A stretch of DNA of 64,000 bases from Muribaculaceae bacterium (lineage in GTDB: Bacteria; Bacteroidota; Bacteroidia; Bacteroidales; Muribaculaceae), in the NCBI GenBank assembly GCA_009775355.1, contig VSPN01000001.1, forward strand, positions 1 to 64,000. The letters are read 5' to 3'. Made by a program: the position numbers and the translations under genes. Shown here in pieces: positions 63,701-64,000 of this stretch (the stretch's first letter is position 1; every line of letters begins with the position of its first letter). The notes under the pieces were generated by a model. The model was not told the origin of the DNA. It made no database searches and was given only the letters and a program-made list of their open reading frames with translations.

Positions 63701-64000
63701 TTACTGCTTGAAGATCACGATACGGTTCCAGTCGTTGTTAGAAGGATATTCCTGAACATCCGAGCCGAACGCTGCGGTCGAGAGGCGATCCTCTGCGATG
63801 CCGTAGGTGTTCACGAGCTCAGCCTTGACTGCGTCGGCACGACGCTGCGAGAGCTTCATGTTGTATTCAGATGTACCGGTGTCCTTGTCAGCATAACCTG
63901 CGATGATGATCTTCTCGTTGGGGTTAGCCTTGAGCCACTCAGCCATAGAGTAGATGTTGACCTCCTCTGTGGGAAGAATCTTGGCACTGTTGATAGTGAA
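63701..64000 (-). CDS. OmpA-family protein, C-terminal part (cut by window end)
   Basis: Only the last 99 residues are in the window: the OmpA C-terminal domain with ILPTEEVNIYSMAEWLKANP, IAGYADKDTGTSEYNMKLSQ and RRADAVKAELV. Over the final 81 residues it differs from the neighbouring OmpA protein at only 12 positions, so the two arose by tandem duplication. The N-terminal barrel lies beyond position 64000. It has its own terminator, separate from that of its neighbour. Confidence 0.92.
   Translation of the reverse strand, partial: FTINSAKILPTEEVNIYSMAEWLKANPNEKIIIAGYADKDTGTSEYNMKLSQRRADAVKAELVNTYGIAEDRLSTAAFGSDVQEYPSNNDWNRIVIFKQ

Overview
The window looks like a chromosomal segment of a gut Bacteroidales species, most likely of the Muribaculaceae type. 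Four things suggest this. The proteins are Bacteroidota-typed throughout: long NusB, DUF5606, DUF4835/PorD-like, DUF4922, UpxY-type NusG, and OmpA proteins with a GYADKDTGTS motif. Many genes carry the Bacteroidota promoter form TTTG-N19..21-TAnnTTTG. Shine-Dalgarno sequences are scarce. Genes are dense and arranged in operons, many ending in strong bidirectional hairpins. No rRNA, tRNA or CRISPR array was seen.

Positions 1-3400 are AT-richer and gene-poor and look like the decayed end of an integrated mobile element. They hold a transposase-like N-terminal fragment, a truncated and frameshifted DUF3987 gene, a helix-turn-helix/excisionase-like gene, a HEPN-type Abi gene, a possible small RNA and a possible integrase tail. 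A perfect 27-bp inverted repeat joins the first two broken genes.

Positions 3438-41140 are housekeeping operons: rsmG and an MBL hydrolase; the complete glycine cleavage set gcvT-gcvH-gcvPA-gcvPB-lpdA; a zinc metallopeptidase and an S41 peptidase; nusB-yajC-ybbR-coaE-DUF5606; dnaN-exonuclease-coaBC-porD-recN-rlmB; rpsF-rpsR-rplI; etfB-etfA-acyl-CoA dehydrogenase; a PD40-like exported protein with cstA and a PHP phosphatase; pabA divergent from pabB-pabC; lepA; a PrxQ-type peroxiredoxin; nhaA; class I fumarase.

Positions 41242-49183 are a short exopolysaccharide locus: UpxY antiterminator, Wza-like export lipoprotein, Wzc-like tyrosine kinase, rfbA, rfbC, a Wzy-like polymerase with a disrupted start, and one DUF1972 glycosyltransferase. 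No initiating transferase, flippase, rfbB or rfbD is present, so it cannot be a complete pathway by itself.

Positions 49265-59873 are six tightly packed, mostly overlapping genes: a chimeric amidase/golvesin-domain protein, a GT2 glycosyltransferase, a DUF4922 HIT-like protein, a SpoIID-domain protein, an AmpG-like permease and a TamA/BamA-like outer-membrane protein. This is the best candidate in the window for an incompletely described system, probably cell-wall turnover and recycling. A HAD phosphatase, gdhA and two tandem OmpA-family genes close the window; the second OmpA gene runs off its end.
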